Assembly (NCBI GenBank): GCA_002284615.2
Contig: MU070182.1
Coordinates: 11,071-29,039, forward strand
Direction: 5' to 3'
DNA length: 17,969 nt
Source: Dunaliella salina
Taxonomy: Eukaryota > Chlorophyta > Chlorophyceae > Chlamydomonadales > Dunaliellaceae
Shown here in pieces: positions 17,679 to 17,969 of the stretch; the first letter of the stretch is position 1; the number at the start of each line of letters is the position of its first letter. Under the pieces are notes generated by a model that saw only the letters and a list, made by a program, of their open reading frames with translations, did no database searches and had not been told where the DNA came from. A program made the position numbers and the translations under genes.

Positions 17679-17969
17679 AGGAGGGTAAAAAAAAATTTTC
17701 CCCGGAAGGCACGTGTCAATTTTGCGCTGGACCCCCCTGACCCCCCCCCCCCCAAAAAAAAAACCTTCCTGTGCCTGGATCCGGACACCAAGGGTACCAA
17801 TCTGCTCCTCTTTCAAATAGCTATCAACCTGCATACTCAGCACAATGAAATATTGATACGCAGCAGAATTNTGGGGCAAAAACTGAGGAGCTGACGCCCA
17901 TGCATACCTGCCCTACCAGGCACCCAGAACTGGCATATGAGTCCACAAATTGCCCTCCTGATTTCAGCA
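17679..17969 (-). mobile_element. Second copy of the 815-bp element, minus strand, cut by the window edge
   Basis: The reverse complement matches 5365-5637: TGGACTCATATGCCAGTTC, SAPQFLP, MQVDSYLKEEQIGTLGVRIQAQEG, then a G-rich run, a T-rich run and ACCCTCCT ending at 17679. Its 3' end coincides with the break in the RT pseudogene. The coding frame has a TAG upstream of the conserved part (GAG in the other copy). A C13 run next to A10 at 17741-17763 is the region corresponding to GGGTCCCTCAGGGGG in the first copy. One N lies at 17871. The 5' part lies beyond the window. Confidence 0.75.

Overview
This looks like a repeat-dense stretch of eukaryotic nuclear genome, probably from a protist or alga; the lineage call is inference. 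There are no bacterial-style operons. Spacers are long and non-coding, microsatellites are large ((TA)n, (GA)n, (TTTC)n), there are plausible GT-AG splice signals, and degraded retroelements account for nearly all recognisable coding sequence. A degenerate C-rich CCCTAAA-like tract hints at a plant/green-alga/dinoflagellate type of telomere repeat, but that is weak evidence for a lineage.

Layout. 1-2470: short tandem repeats, a decayed minus-strand 3' end of a restriction-like-endonuclease retroelement (called family 2 here), two isolated copies of its 3' tail, and a 57-bp-period minisatellite. 2475-2651: a candidate last exon of a host gene. 3237-4503: a foldback element with arms of nearly 0.5 kb. 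4799-5661: an 815-bp insertion flanked by a 24-bp target duplication, containing (TA)n and a decayed coding segment. 5897-5962: a tRNA-like SINE head. 7382-8325: a second family-2 fragment with an intact 3' tail. 8396-8812: an 18-bp minisatellite. 8830-11140: two copies of a compound repeat, one carrying 152 bp of (GA)n. 11185-12963: a 5'-truncated LINE copy (family 1, copy A) split by a 497-bp insertion and followed by telomere-like DNA. 13456-16060: a longer family-1 copy (copy B) with a nearly complete reverse transcriptase. 16100-17969: a mosaic of a possible exon, retroelement scraps, a second tRNA-like head, a third type of reverse transcriptase and a minus-strand copy of the 815-bp element.

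The recognisable genes are selfish elements rather than a pathway. Family 1 resembles LINEs with a reverse transcriptase and a C-terminal CCHC motif. Family 2 resembles R2-like elements, with CCHC followed by an RPD-type endonuclease. Family 3 has a QGD/FADD reverse transcriptase. Every copy is broken by stops, frameshifts, truncation or loss of a catalytic residue, so none is expected to be autonomous. The points most worth a second look are the shared hairpin in the family-2 3' tails, the tail-sized insertion inside the family-3 RT, the LINE/telomere-like junction, the 815-bp element with its conserved peptide, the foldback element, and a nine-codon peptide whose two copies differ only at third positions.
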